A stretch of 64,000 nucleotides of DNA from Bacteroidota bacterium (lineage in GTDB: Bacteria; Bacteroidota; Bacteroidia; AKYH767-A; 2013-40CM-41-45), in NCBI GenBank assembly GCA_016720655.1, contig JADKKE010000002.1, positions 62,001-126,000 on the forward strand, in the 5' to 3' direction. A model generated the notes under the pieces. That model was given only the letters and a program-made list of their open reading frames with translations, had not been told where the DNA came from and did no database searches. Positions 7,807 through 16,631 of this stretch are shown here, one piece after another (the first letter of the stretch is position 1; each line of letters starts with the position of its first letter). Made by a program: the position numbers and the translations under genes.

Positions 7807-8409
7807 TCATTTCTCCTTCGGGTCCGGGAAAACACTCCGGATATAATCCATTGTGTTATTAACGGCAGATTTCTTGGGAAATACACCTTGATTAGCTACC
7901 CGGATGTCTTCAATCGAATAAAAAGCATTGGGATTAAACTCTCTGATAATATCCCTTACTAAATCAATATCCTTGCGTTTGATGATCGTGAAAATTATTT
8001 TAACCGGCCCTTTGGCACCGTGTCCATCCATGATTGTAATCCCCACATTCTGAGCCTGTAAGGCATTCACTAGTACCTGCCAATTTTGATGAGTGATGAT
8101 CCTCAATACCTGCATTCCCAAGGCTAATTTCCTTTCTATAAACAATCCGACGTAGGTGCCTGCTGCAAAACCTCCGGCAAATCCGATGTAACAGAGTGGG
8201 TTATCAAGATGGCGCATCACTTGACGTATGGAAATCAACCAAATTAATACTTCAAAAAAACCGATGATAGGTACGATATTCCTGAATCCCTTGGAAATAA
8301 ATACATTCCTAAGCGTACCCAGGCTAACATCTCCCATTCTTGCAATGAATATAATTATCGGCAGGACCACCCATTTAAAAAATTCTGAATCAAAAAACGG
8401 ATCACTCAT
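7807..8409 (-). CDS. DUF2179/DUF5698 (UPF0316) membrane protein
   Basis: A 200-aa protein with three hydrophobic helices in the first ~110 residues (VVLPIIIFIARMGDVSLGTLRN, IVPIIGFFEVLIWLI, YIGFAGGFAAGTYVGLFIE) and a soluble C-terminal DUF2179 domain (VQILRIIT-like strand, KGPVKIIFTIIKRKDI, FYSIEDIRV). The layout matches the UPF0316 family found in many bacteria (such as Bacillus YebE). Function is not established; DUF2179 also occurs in YitT-type membrane proteins. It lies 98 nt downstream of the sirtuin gene on the same strand. Confidence 0.8.
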   Translation of the reverse strand: MSDPFFDSEFFKWVVLPIIIFIARMGDVSLGTLRNVFISKGFRNIVPIIGFFEVLIWLISIRQVMRHLDNPLCYIGFAGGFAAGTYVGLFIERKLALGMQVLRIITHQNWQVLVNALQAQNVGITIMDGHGAKGPVKIIFTIIKRKDIDLVRDIIREFNPNAFYSIEDIRVANQGVFPKKSAVNNTMDYIRSVFPDPKEK

Positions 8410-8507
8410 TTGCTTGTATTAGTAGTTTATTAAAATTAGATTATGTACTGACAGACAATCATTAATACATATTAATCGAGAATTAATTTCACTTTAATTT
8501 TCAATTG

Positions 8508-9197
8508 TCAGTTCAAATCCATGGCTAACAATCGTTCAACAAGGAGAGGAACTCCGGTTCCTGCATTGGACCGGATTATTTCCACTCCTGGGATATGTAC
8601 TGATTCGCTTGGATCGATAAGGAATTTCAAACAATCGTATGGCGCATAATCCACCAGACTGGCGGCTGGATAAACTGCAAGCGATGTTCCGATCACAATA
8701 AAAATATCCGCATCAGAGACCAATTCAGCTGCAATCGGGAGCATTGGCACCATTTCCCCGAACCAGACAATATGAGGCCGTAAAAGCGATCCTTTAGGGC
8801 AGAGAGCCCCTTCCTGCATTTCCCATCCCTGAATCGGATAAATCAGACTTGCATCGGCTGAACTTCTTGCTTTTGTAATTTCACCATGCAGATGCAACAC
8901 ATTCGATGAACCGGCTCGTTCGTGAAGGTCATCAATATTCTGGGTGATGATTTGAACTTTGAAATACGTTTCCAAATCAGCCAAAGCAATGTGTGCTGCA
9001 TTTGGCCTTGCCTGGATCACTTCCTTTCTACACATGTTGTAAAACGAAAGTACCGTTCCCGGATCCCGGATCCACGCCTGAGGTGTTGCCACTTCTTCAA
9101 TCTTGTAATTCTCCCACAATCCATCGTGATCACGGAAGGTCTTAATTCCGCTTTCTGCACTTATCCCGGATCCTGTAAAAACAACAACCTTTTTCAT
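8508..9197 (-). CDS. SIR2-family NAD-dependent protein deacylase (sirtuin)
   Basis: Sirtuins remove acyl groups from lysines while consuming NAD. The 229-aa protein has the NAD motif TGSGISAESGIKTFRD (GSG where GAG is usual), TQNIDDLHERAGS, the catalytic histidine in HLHGE, RPHIVWFGE and GTSLAVYPA. The zinc module is degenerate: the first cysteine pair of CobB is replaced by RSSAD and only one cysteine remains (ALCPKG). I believe this is usual in Bacteroidota homologues. The fold may not bind zinc. The preferred acyl group (acetyl, succinyl) cannot be told safely. Confidence 0.9.
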   Translation of the reverse strand: MKKVVVFTGSGISAESGIKTFRDHDGLWENYKIEEVATPQAWIRDPGTVLSFYNMCRKEVIQARPNAAHIALADLETYFKVQIITQNIDDLHERAGSSNVLHLHGEITKARSSADASLIYPIQGWEMQEGALCPKGSLLRPHIVWFGEMVPMLPIAAELVSDADIFIVIGTSLAVYPAASLVDYAPYDCLKFLIDPSESVHIPGVEIIRSNAGTGVPLLVERLLAMDLN

Positions 9198-9334
9198 CGC
9201 TGCAAAATTCAGCTATCCGCTTGAATTTGCTTTCCAACATTTCGTTAATTTATCAACACCGGATTCAGGGTATTAGAACTGCTGAGATTACAATTCTGTC
9301 AGGATAACATAACCGGTTGGCAAAGACTCAACAA

Positions 9335-10302
9335 TCATCGCAATTGCCAATCCCCATTTAGTTTGAATCCGTTTAAAAAATCTCTGACAGGAACCCGGTT
9401 TCGACCCGACAACTGAAGTTCCAAAATCTGAAGGATCCTTTGCGCAGATACACTTTGAGATAGGATTTGTTGTCGGTTTCGATTGTCCCTGCTGGTTTAG
9501 TGTGGCTGATCAATTCGAATTGACTTGAATAAATCTTCAGTGTAAAACTGACCCCGCTTTGCGGATTCATAAATTCCGTATGTGCAGCAGGATAAGGTGA
9601 CAATCCCCGGATCTGATTGTGTACTTCCTCAGCATCCTTATGAATATCAATCCTTGTATTTTCACCATTCAGTTTTGGAGCCGGCTTGAGTTCAACACCT
9701 GACATCAAAGCAGATTGTTCCTGTGTGGAGGTTTTCTTGTTGACAATAGCATTTACAGTTTTCAGAATAAGTGCTGCTCCGGCATGCATTAATTTATCAT
9801 GCAGTGTGCCTGCAGTTTCATCCGCTGAAATTCCAATCTTTTCCTGAAAAAGAATTTTTCCGGTATCAATTTCATGCTGCAGAAAAAATGTCGTAATCCC
9901 GGTTTCTTTTTCCCCATTGATGATGGCCCAATTTATAGGCGCGGCTCCACGATATTGTGGCAGGAGGGAAGCGTGTAAATTGAAGGTTCCGAGAGGTGGC
10001 ATTTTCCAAATGACATCCGGTAGCATACGAAATGCAACTACTATTTGTAATTCCGGTGCCAGTTTTTCCAGATCTTCAAGAAAAGCAGGGTCTTTCAAAT
10101 TCGGAGGTTGCAGTACCGGAATGTTTTTCGACAAAGCATATTCTTTCACTGCGGAATGAAGAATTTTTTGTCCGCGGCCGGCTGGTTTGTCAGGTGCTGT
10201 AACCACTGCAACCACCGGCAATCCTTCACTCACCAACATGTCGAGACTTGGCACGGCAAATTCAGGAGTTCCGTAGAAAATGATTCGGGGTAATGAATGC
10301 AT
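9335..10302 (-). CDS. fmt: Methionyl-tRNA formyltransferase, frame broken near the C-terminus
   Basis: Fmt formylates initiator Met-tRNA using 10-formyl-THF. The first ~290 residues are a good Fmt: FYGTPEFAVPSL, the catalytic region FNLHASLLPQYRGAAPINWAI (split here by length rule: HASLLPQYRGAAP), GITTFFLQHEIDTG, then the C-terminal OB-like domain. The frame as read ends at 9373 with an unlikely tail. Shifting one frame after about 9431 gives QILELQLSGRNRVPVRDFLNG, the standard family ending, and stops at 9335-9337. One T lost on the coding strand near 9431 explains this. Predicted true length is about 322 aa. The product as read would lack a proper C-terminus. Confidence 0.9.
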
Positions 10303-10322
10303 ATTCTTTTTTTATTTAGGTG

Positions 10323-11655
10323 CTACAATATAATCTTTTTCCATCGCAGAGTTCGAAGATAAATATACGAAGCAATGCCGGTGAATACCCAATAAATAAT
10401 TTCAGAAAACCAAACCATTTCAACAGTGCCTTTAAAAATAAAAGTAACTACATAATTATAAATCATATAAATGAGAATTGCAGCGATTTCTATGTACAGG
10501 GCCGTGCGCGTTGCTCCGGTACCACTAACTGCACTGATACATACAATTGCAAATGCAAAAAACACCATTGCTAAAATAACAACATAAAATGAACCCATTG
10601 AGTCGTTGATCAGTTGCTGGTCAGACGTAAATATGCTCAAAATCAGGCGCGGGATAAGCACATTGATTAGCGCCATAATTCCGGTGACCCAAAGGGCAAG
10701 CTTAATAATCCTGTTGAGCAAACCAATCACTTCTTCTGATTTGCCCTGTCCGATAATGTTACTGATCATGCTGTTTGCAGCGATGGAAAATCCCCAGATG
10801 GGAGTCATCGCGACCATATACGCGCCGCGAACAATATTGGAAATCGCAAGTTCATGTTCCCCAATTTTTTCAATGAATACAAAAAAAACAAACCAAGCCC
10901 CCATCGACAAAAGATTCTGAACTACGAGAGGAGCCGAAAGATTAAAAATCCTGGAGATCATGTTCCAATTGATGCGTATAAACCGAAACAAATGGAATTG
11001 TTTAATTCCGGGTTTAACCATCGTATACCCGAACAGATAGATCAAGGCAATGAGTTCTGCAATGCTGGATGCAAGCCCTGCTCCTTCGATACCCATTTTC
11101 GGAAAACCATAATTTCCAAAGATCAGCAGATAGCCAAGAATGACATTTACGATAGCCATTAAAAACGAATATATTCCGTACACCCTTGGCTGGGCAATCC
11201 CAACATAAAAGGAACGAAAGACTGTCGCAATCATGATAAAGAAAATTCCGTAAGCCCGATAATGCAAAAATCGAATGCTGGCCTGGATAATGGGTTCTGA
11301 ATCCAAAATCATTCGTAGCAACAAGGGAGAAAAATATTCGAGGAGAATAAAAAGAAACAGACTTAAACCCGACAGAATGATGAGGCTGTGATCAAATATT
11401 TCTCCGATGGCACCTTCGTTTTTTTCACCTGACCTCCGGGCTATCAGGATCTGCGTCCCGATTCCAATGGCAATGCCTATCATCACAAATACAAAATACA
11501 AGACTCCTCCAACTGCACTTGCTCCGAGCTCTACTTCACCCAACCCTGCCCAGAAATGCAGTATCAGTAATGTTGAGCAGAGTAGTGGCAAGGGACCCGA
11601 TAATCACCGGGTATGCCATATTCAGAATATCGCGATATGAGGTCTTTATCTGCAT
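10323..11655 (-). CDS. MATE-family multidrug/Na+ exporter, frame broken near the N-terminus
   Basis: MATE proteins export cationic drugs and metabolites using Na+ or H+ gradients through 12 helices. The open frame 10323-11591 gives 422 aa of clear MATE sequence (GEVELGASAVGG, GIGTQILIARRSGE, MGIEGAGLASSIAE, GFSIAANSMISNIIGQG) but begins with a foreign N-terminus. The true start is ATG 11655, MQIKTSYRDILNMAYPV, IIGSLATTLLNITDTAFLGRVG, which hits a stop because the run at 11539-11541 has one base too many. Removing it yields RVGEVELGAS and a full protein of about 443 aa. It is 21 nt upstream of fmt. Confidence 0.88.
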
Positions 11656-11767
11656 TCTTGTAGATGCGAAAATACAGCACTTGCATTCGTAAAGGCTGAG
11701 CAAATGGAAAATTTCTCAGTCTGATATGAACAATATCAAATGCTATTTCAGGGGGAAAGGAAATTGT

Positions 11768-12947
11768 TCAGTCTACCAATAAAACTAGCCCTTTCAAATA
11801 CTCACCCTCAGGATGGTAGATCGATATTGGATGGTCCGGTCCCTGAGATAACTGGTGGAGTATCCGAACATTTCTACCCGTTTGGGCAGCAGCCTGGAAA
11901 ACAATCTTTCTGAACAATTCTTTGTCAATCACCTGTGAACAGGAAAAAGTGAAGAGTATACCTCCTGGTGCAATCCTTTTGATACCTTCAGTATTGAGAT
12001 TTCTGTATCCTATGGTTGCCTTCCCAACAGAACTTAAGTGTTTGGCAAAAGCAGGTGGATCCAGAACGATAACATCATACTTTTGTGTGGACTTTTTCAA
12101 AAAATCAAAAACATCTTCCTGAAAGAAAGTATGATCCGAATTGAATTTATTTAATTCTGCATTTCAGGCCCAATCCTGTGCCTTCTTTGAACTATCAACT
12201 GAATGTGTTAGTAAAGAATGAGCCGAGAGCGCATACATCGAAAACCCTCCGGAATAGGAAAATGTATTCAAAACATTTTTACCGGAGACATAACGCTTGA
12301 GCAATTCCCTGTTTTCCCTCTGATCGATAAAAAATCCGGTCTTTTGTCCTTCTACCCAATTCACGTAAAAGGATATTCCATTTTCACACACTTCTGTTCC
12401 AGAATCACTGCCTACCAAAACTGATTTTCAATTCCATTAATGACTGCTTGCCCAATGCATCAGCACTCTTGTCGTAAATCGTACTCAGCTTTCCTTTGTA
12501 AATTTCTGTCAAGGCATCCGCAATTATTTTAACCTGACGTTGCATCCCCAAAGTATGAGTTTGAATCACTGCAGAGGTATTGTAGATGTCAATAATCAAG
12601 CCCGGCAATCCGTCACCTTCAGCATGAACCAAACGGTAAACATTGGTAAGTGGACTATTCGTGAGACCAAGATTTTCTCTGAGCCGATATGCTGCTGTTA
12701 ACTTTGATTTCCAAAATTCAAAATCTGCTTCCGTTTCTTCGAAAGAAAATATTCTTGCTTTAATAGAGCCATCGTGATAGTGAGCTGTAGCGAGGTATTT
12801 ATTATCTGAAGAATATATTTCAACAATGTCTCCTTCAGAAATCCCGCTGTCCATTTTTTTTACAGCGCCGGAAAATAACCAAGGGTGAAAAAGGAGCAAT
12901 GATCTTTCTTTCTTGGGTAATAATACAATTCGAGGAAACGTCTTCAT
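11768..12947 (-). pseudogene. rlmI: RlmI-like 23S rRNA methyltransferase, disrupted by two shifts and an in-frame TGA
   Basis: RlmI-type enzymes have an N-terminal PUA domain and a Rossmann SAM domain and methylate a cytosine of 23S rRNA. Three pieces cover the family: 12405-12947 (PUA domain and linker, HPWLFSGAVKKM, HAEGDGLPGLIID), 12164-12418 (EGQKTGFFIDQRENR, NTFSYSGGFS) and 11768-12100 (DVIVLDPPAFAK, the catalytic FSCSQ). Adding one A at 12425-12428 context and one T at 12417-12420 joins pieces 1 and 2 as LKNQFLVGSDS. Pieces 2 and 3 share a frame and are split only by TGA at 12164-12166, between DWA and NAELN. So either several consensus errors or a true pseudogene; the motifs are otherwise intact, and I lean to errors. 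Confidence 0.8.
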
Positions 12948-12986
12948 AGAACAGCAAAGAAACCGGAAAAAACCCGAGAAGAAAAA

Positions 12987-13583
12987 TTACACTTTAGAAA
13001 ATCCTTTTAGTAATTTGAACCTGTAAGGCAACAAAGCATCCAAACCGGCGTAATCGACTCCTACACGCGGACCAATCACGAGCTCTTTTTCATTGATCTC
13101 CAACCCACTATCCTCAATCCAAATTTTGTTACCGATCAAACTTAATCCGCTATGGGAAAAGTGAATTCCCAATCCTTTTGAAACTGTCCCCGGGCCCGGA
13201 CTGATCTTCGCCGGATCATTGATCTTGATTTTCCTTCGTTCAAGTATTGTTTCCAATCCTCGGACAGGGTAAACTGCCCGTATTAACACTGCATGCGGAA
13301 TACCTTCGACATTTGTAACAACATTAAAAAGAGAATGAATTCCATAACAGAGATAAACATAGGCAATACCCCCTGCCGAGTACATTACTTCAGTTCGTGC
13401 AGTGCGCCTGCCCCCAAAAGCATGTGATGCCCGATCGCCGGTTCCAGCATAGGCTTCTGTTTCGGTTATAATCCCGGCAGTTACTTTATTATCAAAACGT
13501 GTAAATAAACATTTTCCAAGAAGGTCTTTTGCCACCTCAACAACATCCTCGCGCTGATAGAATGCCAGATTCAATTTCATCAA
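12987..13583 (-). CDS. 3-methyladenine DNA glycosylase (AAG/MPG family)
   Basis: Excises alkylated purines such as 3-methyladenine in base-excision repair. The 198-aa protein has the AAG fold signature: LLGKCLFTRF, the catalytic glutamate in ITETEAYAG, DRASHAFGGRR, the MYSAGGIAYVYLCYGIH block that holds the flipped base, and the GPGTVSKGLGI loop. Length is typical. Start could be ATG 13583 or the next ATG 13580. It sits between rlmI and recQ on the same strand, 43 nt after recQ; a shared repair role with RecQ is only suggestive. Confidence 0.93.
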   Translation of the reverse strand: MMKLNLAFYQREDVVEVAKDLLGKCLFTRFDNKVTAGIITETEAYAGTGDRASHAFGGRRTARTEVMYSAGGIAYVYLCYGIHSLFNVVTNVEGIPHAVLIRAVYPVRGLETILERRKIKINDPAKISPGPGTVSKGLGIHFSHSGLSLIGNKIWIEDSGLEINEKELVIGPRVGVDYAGLDALLPYRFKLLKGFSKV

Positions 13584-13626
13584 AGCAGAATAAAAATTTA
13601 TTGGGCCAATAAACCGGCATGAACCT

Positions 13627-15576
13627 TCAATTTGAATTTTCTACCCATTCGAGTAAATTTCCACGAACATATTTAATTTTAGAATTGTCAATCATCCATT
13701 CAATAACCTTCAAGGCCTGGCTTTCATGATGATCCTCAACTTTACTCACCAATTCATCGAGGGAGAATTCACCTTTTAATAACAGAAGACGGATGCGGTC
13801 GGAAATCGTATCGAATTCGAGATCACTCACTCCGATTTTATTTCTTTGCAAACAAACATCACATACACCACAACGGTTTCTTGCCTCTTCACCGAAATAA
13901 TTCACTAACATTAAACTCCTGCACTTTTCAAATGATGTTGCATAATTTAACATCGCTTTTTGACGGATGAGATATCGTTTTTTTCGGTCTGCAAGATTTT
14001 CTCTGTCAATATGAAGATCTTTCAAATCCAGTCTTTCCTCTGTAAAAGTGATCTGGGGAGTATCTTTTGATTCAATATAATTAAACAACTTCAATGCACT
14101 CAATTGTTTGAGCAAAGACTTACATTCCTCAATGGATAATCCTGCCCGCGAGGCAATTTCACTTTCCTTTATCATTACATATTCATCGAACAAACCTTCA
14201 TAGGATCTGAGAATAATTTTTATAAAATTATCAATCTTTACATTTTTAACCTGGAACTCATACAATTCCTGACTACTTGCTGTTACTCTCAATCGTGCAT
14301 GCAAATCAGCAGATTCAGAAGTAACCACAAGGCCCTGAAGTTCAAGAATTTTTAAACAATTAAATACTTCAGCAACCGGCAAATTGTAAGTGGAACAAAA
14401 CTCTCCTATATCAAAATTGAAACTAACACCTTTGCCGGAACCAACGGGCAATTGATAATAATTCGCGATGGCCTGATAGGTCGTTCGTATCGCTTTCACT
14501 TCCGGAAAGCTCATTTCAAGTCTGCGTTGCGACTCGATGAGATCACTTTCATTGTATATTAAAACGGCATAGGATTTTTGTTCGTCCCGGCCGGCACGTC
14601 CGGCTTCCTGATAATACGCTTCCAAACTATCGGGCATATCCAGATGAACAACAAAGCGAACATTGCTTTTGTCGATCCCCATTCCGAATGCATTCGTTGA
14701 AACGACGATTCGTACCCGGCCTTTCATCCAGTCATCCTGAACTTTTGCCCGGTCAGCGCTGCTCAATCCAGCGTGATAAAAAGATGCACGAACATTGTTA
14801 CGAATTAAAAATTCCGCAACATCCCTCGTTTTTTTTCTGGTGCGTACATACACGATACCTGTCCCCGGGATCTTCTTCATCACATTTAACATGCGTTGCA
14901 ATTTGTCTTCCTCATGAAGAACTATGTAAGACAAATTTTTTCTTTCAAAACTCTTTTTGAAAACCTGCCCGTTTTTGAAATCCAGACGCTGCTGAATATC
15001 TTCCTGCACCAAAGGAGTGGCAGATGCTGTTAATGCCAGAATGGGAACGCCGGGAAGATGTTGTCGTACTTCGGCTATTTTCAGGTAGGAGGGGCGAAAA
15101 TCGTATCCCCATTGAGAAATGCAATGAGCCTCATCAATTGCAATGAGGTTAATATTCATTTTTTGCAAACGGGCAATAAACAAATCTGAACTCAAACGTT
15201 CCGGAGAGAGATATAGAAATTTTTCCTTGCCATAAATACAATTGTCTAGTGCAATATCAATTTCATTTTTACTCATGCCCGAAACAATCGAAACTGCAGG
15301 TATTCCCTTCGCTTTTAAATGCTCAACCTGATCCTTCATTAAGGCAATGAGCGGAGAAACCACAAGGCACAATCCTTCCTTCGCCATGGCAGGGACTTGA
15401 AAACAAATTGATTTACCACCACCGGTTGGCATTAATGCCAGGGTGTCCTTACCATCCAGTACAGAAAGAATTATTTCCTGCTGCAGGGATCGAAAAGTAG
15501 AATACCCCCAATAACGGGTCAGGATCTGTTGAATGTGGTTAATCACAATTTCAGGGAAAGAAGTCACAAAATACAA
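13627..15576 (-). CDS. recQ: RecQ-family ATP-dependent DNA helicase
   Basis: 3'-5' DNA helicase acting in recombination and fork repair. The 649-aa protein shows motif 0/I (FRSLQQEII, MPTGGGKSICFQ), motif II DEAH in IAIDEAHCISQWGYDFRP with the aromatic-rich loop, motif III ALTASAT, motif VI QEAGRAGRDE, and the zinc-binding cysteines in the RQC region (CRSLMLVNYFGE, RCGVCDVC). After the winged helix the C-terminus is short (LLEWVENSN) with no HRDC domain visible, as in many Bacteroidota RecQ. The first codons MYFVTSF are weakly supported; a start somewhat downstream is possible. Confidence 0.93.
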   Translation of the reverse strand: MYFVTSFPEIVINHIQQILTRYWGYSTFRSLQQEIILSVLDGKDTLALMPTGGGKSICFQVPAMAKEGLCLVVSPLIALMKDQVEHLKAKGIPAVSIVSGMSKNEIDIALDNCIYGKEKFLYLSPERLSSDLFIARLQKMNINLIAIDEAHCISQWGYDFRPSYLKIAEVRQHLPGVPILALTASATPLVQEDIQQRLDFKNGQVFKKSFERKNLSYIVLHEEDKLQRMLNVMKKIPGTGIVYVRTRKKTRDVAEFLIRNNVRASFYHAGLSSADRAKVQDDWMKGRVRIVVSTNAFGMGIDKSNVRFVVHLDMPDSLEAYYQEAGRAGRDEQKSYAVLIYNESDLIESQRRLEMSFPEVKAIRTTYQAIANYYQLPVGSGKGVSFNFDIGEFCSTYNLPVAEVFNCLKILELQGLVVTSESADLHARLRVTASSQELYEFQVKNVKIDNFIKIILRSYEGLFDEYVMIKESEIASRAGLSIEECKSLLKQLSALKLFNYIESKDTPQITFTEERLDLKDLHIDRENLADRKKRYLIRQKAMLNYATSFEKCRSLMLVNYFGEEARNRCGVCDVCLQRNKIGVSDLEFDTISDRIRLLLLKGEFSLDELVSKVEDHHESQALKVIEWMIDNSKIKYVRGNLLEWVENSN

Positions 15577-15653
15577 AATTCCCGGCGAAGAGCAGGCATC
15601 TAGTTTCTTGAAAATTTCTCTTCTTAAAATAAACTTTAGTGAAACTACTTAGT

Positions 15654-16490
15654 TTATTTGATCCTGCTTTTCAAAAAACCAAGAGACACTTTGTAAGCAT
15701 CTGCAGCAGCAGTTACATCATGTTTGGGATTACTCGGGTTTGCAAAAGCATGATCTGCATCGTAATTCTTTACAGTTAATTTTCGGCCAGCTTTTTTCAT
15801 ATTGGCTTCAAATTGGCTCACAACTTCTGTATTGATCCATGCGTCTTTCGTGCCAAAAATACCGAGCACATCTCCTTTAAGAGTTTTCAATTTCCCAACC
15901 TCAGTTTCCGGCATTCCGTAATACAGTACACAAGCACCCAATTGATTTCCTGCCATCAAAGCTGTTTGCATCGACCAACCTCCGCCCATGCACCAACCCA
16001 GTGTGAACACTTTTGCTTTGACACCGACGTAATTTAAAGCTCCTTGAATGATCAGGCGTGCGCGATCATCTTTTAATCCGCCCATCAATTCCTGAGCAAC
16101 ACCCGGCGTTTCTGCAATTTTCCCATCATAAAGATCAATCGCCAAAACATTGGTATTCACAAGATCGATTTGCAATTTTTCAACTTCCCATTTGATGTAG
16201 TCATTTAATCCCCACCACTCATGAATTACAATTAACCAATTGTTATTTGCTTTGACCGCCTTGACTTCGAATGCACCTGCAATCGTTCCATCCGGACATT
16301 TGTACGTAATCATTGAACCATTGGCAGCCTCATAAGTAAAAGGAAGCGGGGATTCATGAGCTGCAGCAAAAGAAGTATTCATGGCCATTAGACCAAACTT
16401 TTGTGTTGCACTTGGGCTACAGCAGGATTGAGAAAATGTGCTCTGTTGAAACACAATGAAGCTCACAATAAATAAGAATATTCTTTTCAT
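15654..16490 (-). CDS. Exported dienelactone hydrolase-family protein
   Basis: Alpha/beta hydrolase of the dienelactone hydrolase family with a signal peptide (MKRIFLFIVSFIVFQQSTFSQ) and so probably periplasmic. The cysteine-type triad is visible: Cys167 in GWCMGGGW, Asp216 in GTKDAWIN and His247 in YDADHAFANPSN. The family opens lactones such as carboxymethylenebutenolide, but many members have other ester or thioester substrates, so the true substrate is open. It has its own promoter at 16533-16540 and a clpB terminator ahead of it, so it is a single-gene unit. Confidence 0.88.
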   Translation of the reverse strand: MKRIFLFIVSFIVFQQSTFSQSCCSPSATQKFGLMAMNTSFAAAHESPLPFTYEAANGSMITYKCPDGTIAGAFEVKAVKANNNWLIVIHEWWGLNDYIKWEVEKLQIDLVNTNVLAIDLYDGKIAETPGVAQELMGGLKDDRARLIIQGALNYVGVKAKVFTLGWCMGGGWSMQTALMAGNQLGACVLYYGMPETEVGKLKTLKGDVLGIFGTKDAWINTEVVSQFEANMKKAGRKLTVKNYDADHAFANPSNPKHDVTAAADAYKVSLGFLKSRIK

Positions 16491-16532
16491 GGGTTTGATT
16501 TTAGATTGCCTGCATTTTTACTTGTGTGCAAA

Positions 16533-16540
16533 CAAAGATA
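16533..16540 (-). promoter_or_regulatory. -7 promoter element for the dienelactone hydrolase gene
   Basis: On the minus strand this reads TATCTTTG, the most frequent form of the Bacteroidota -7 element in this window. Leader to the ATG at 16490 is about 40 nt. Confidence 0.55.
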
Positions 16541-16570
16541 CACATCATTCATGTTCAATGAGACCAAATA

Positions 16571-16604
16571 AAAATGAAAAAGCAGCCGGTTTACTCCGGC
16601 TGCT
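16571..16604 (-). terminator. Terminator after clpB
   Basis: 9-bp GC-rich stem (AGCAGCCGG with CCGGCTGCT, 16581-16604) followed on the minus strand by a T-rich tract. It lies 28 nt after the clpB stop. Confidence 0.8.
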
Positions 16605-16631
16605 GTCATTAATTCCAATACTCTGCTGTAC

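Noticed and set aside
7807..9197. Functional link between the DUF2179 protein and the sirtuin
   Set aside because: Same strand and 98 nt apart, but nothing in either sequence points to a common process.
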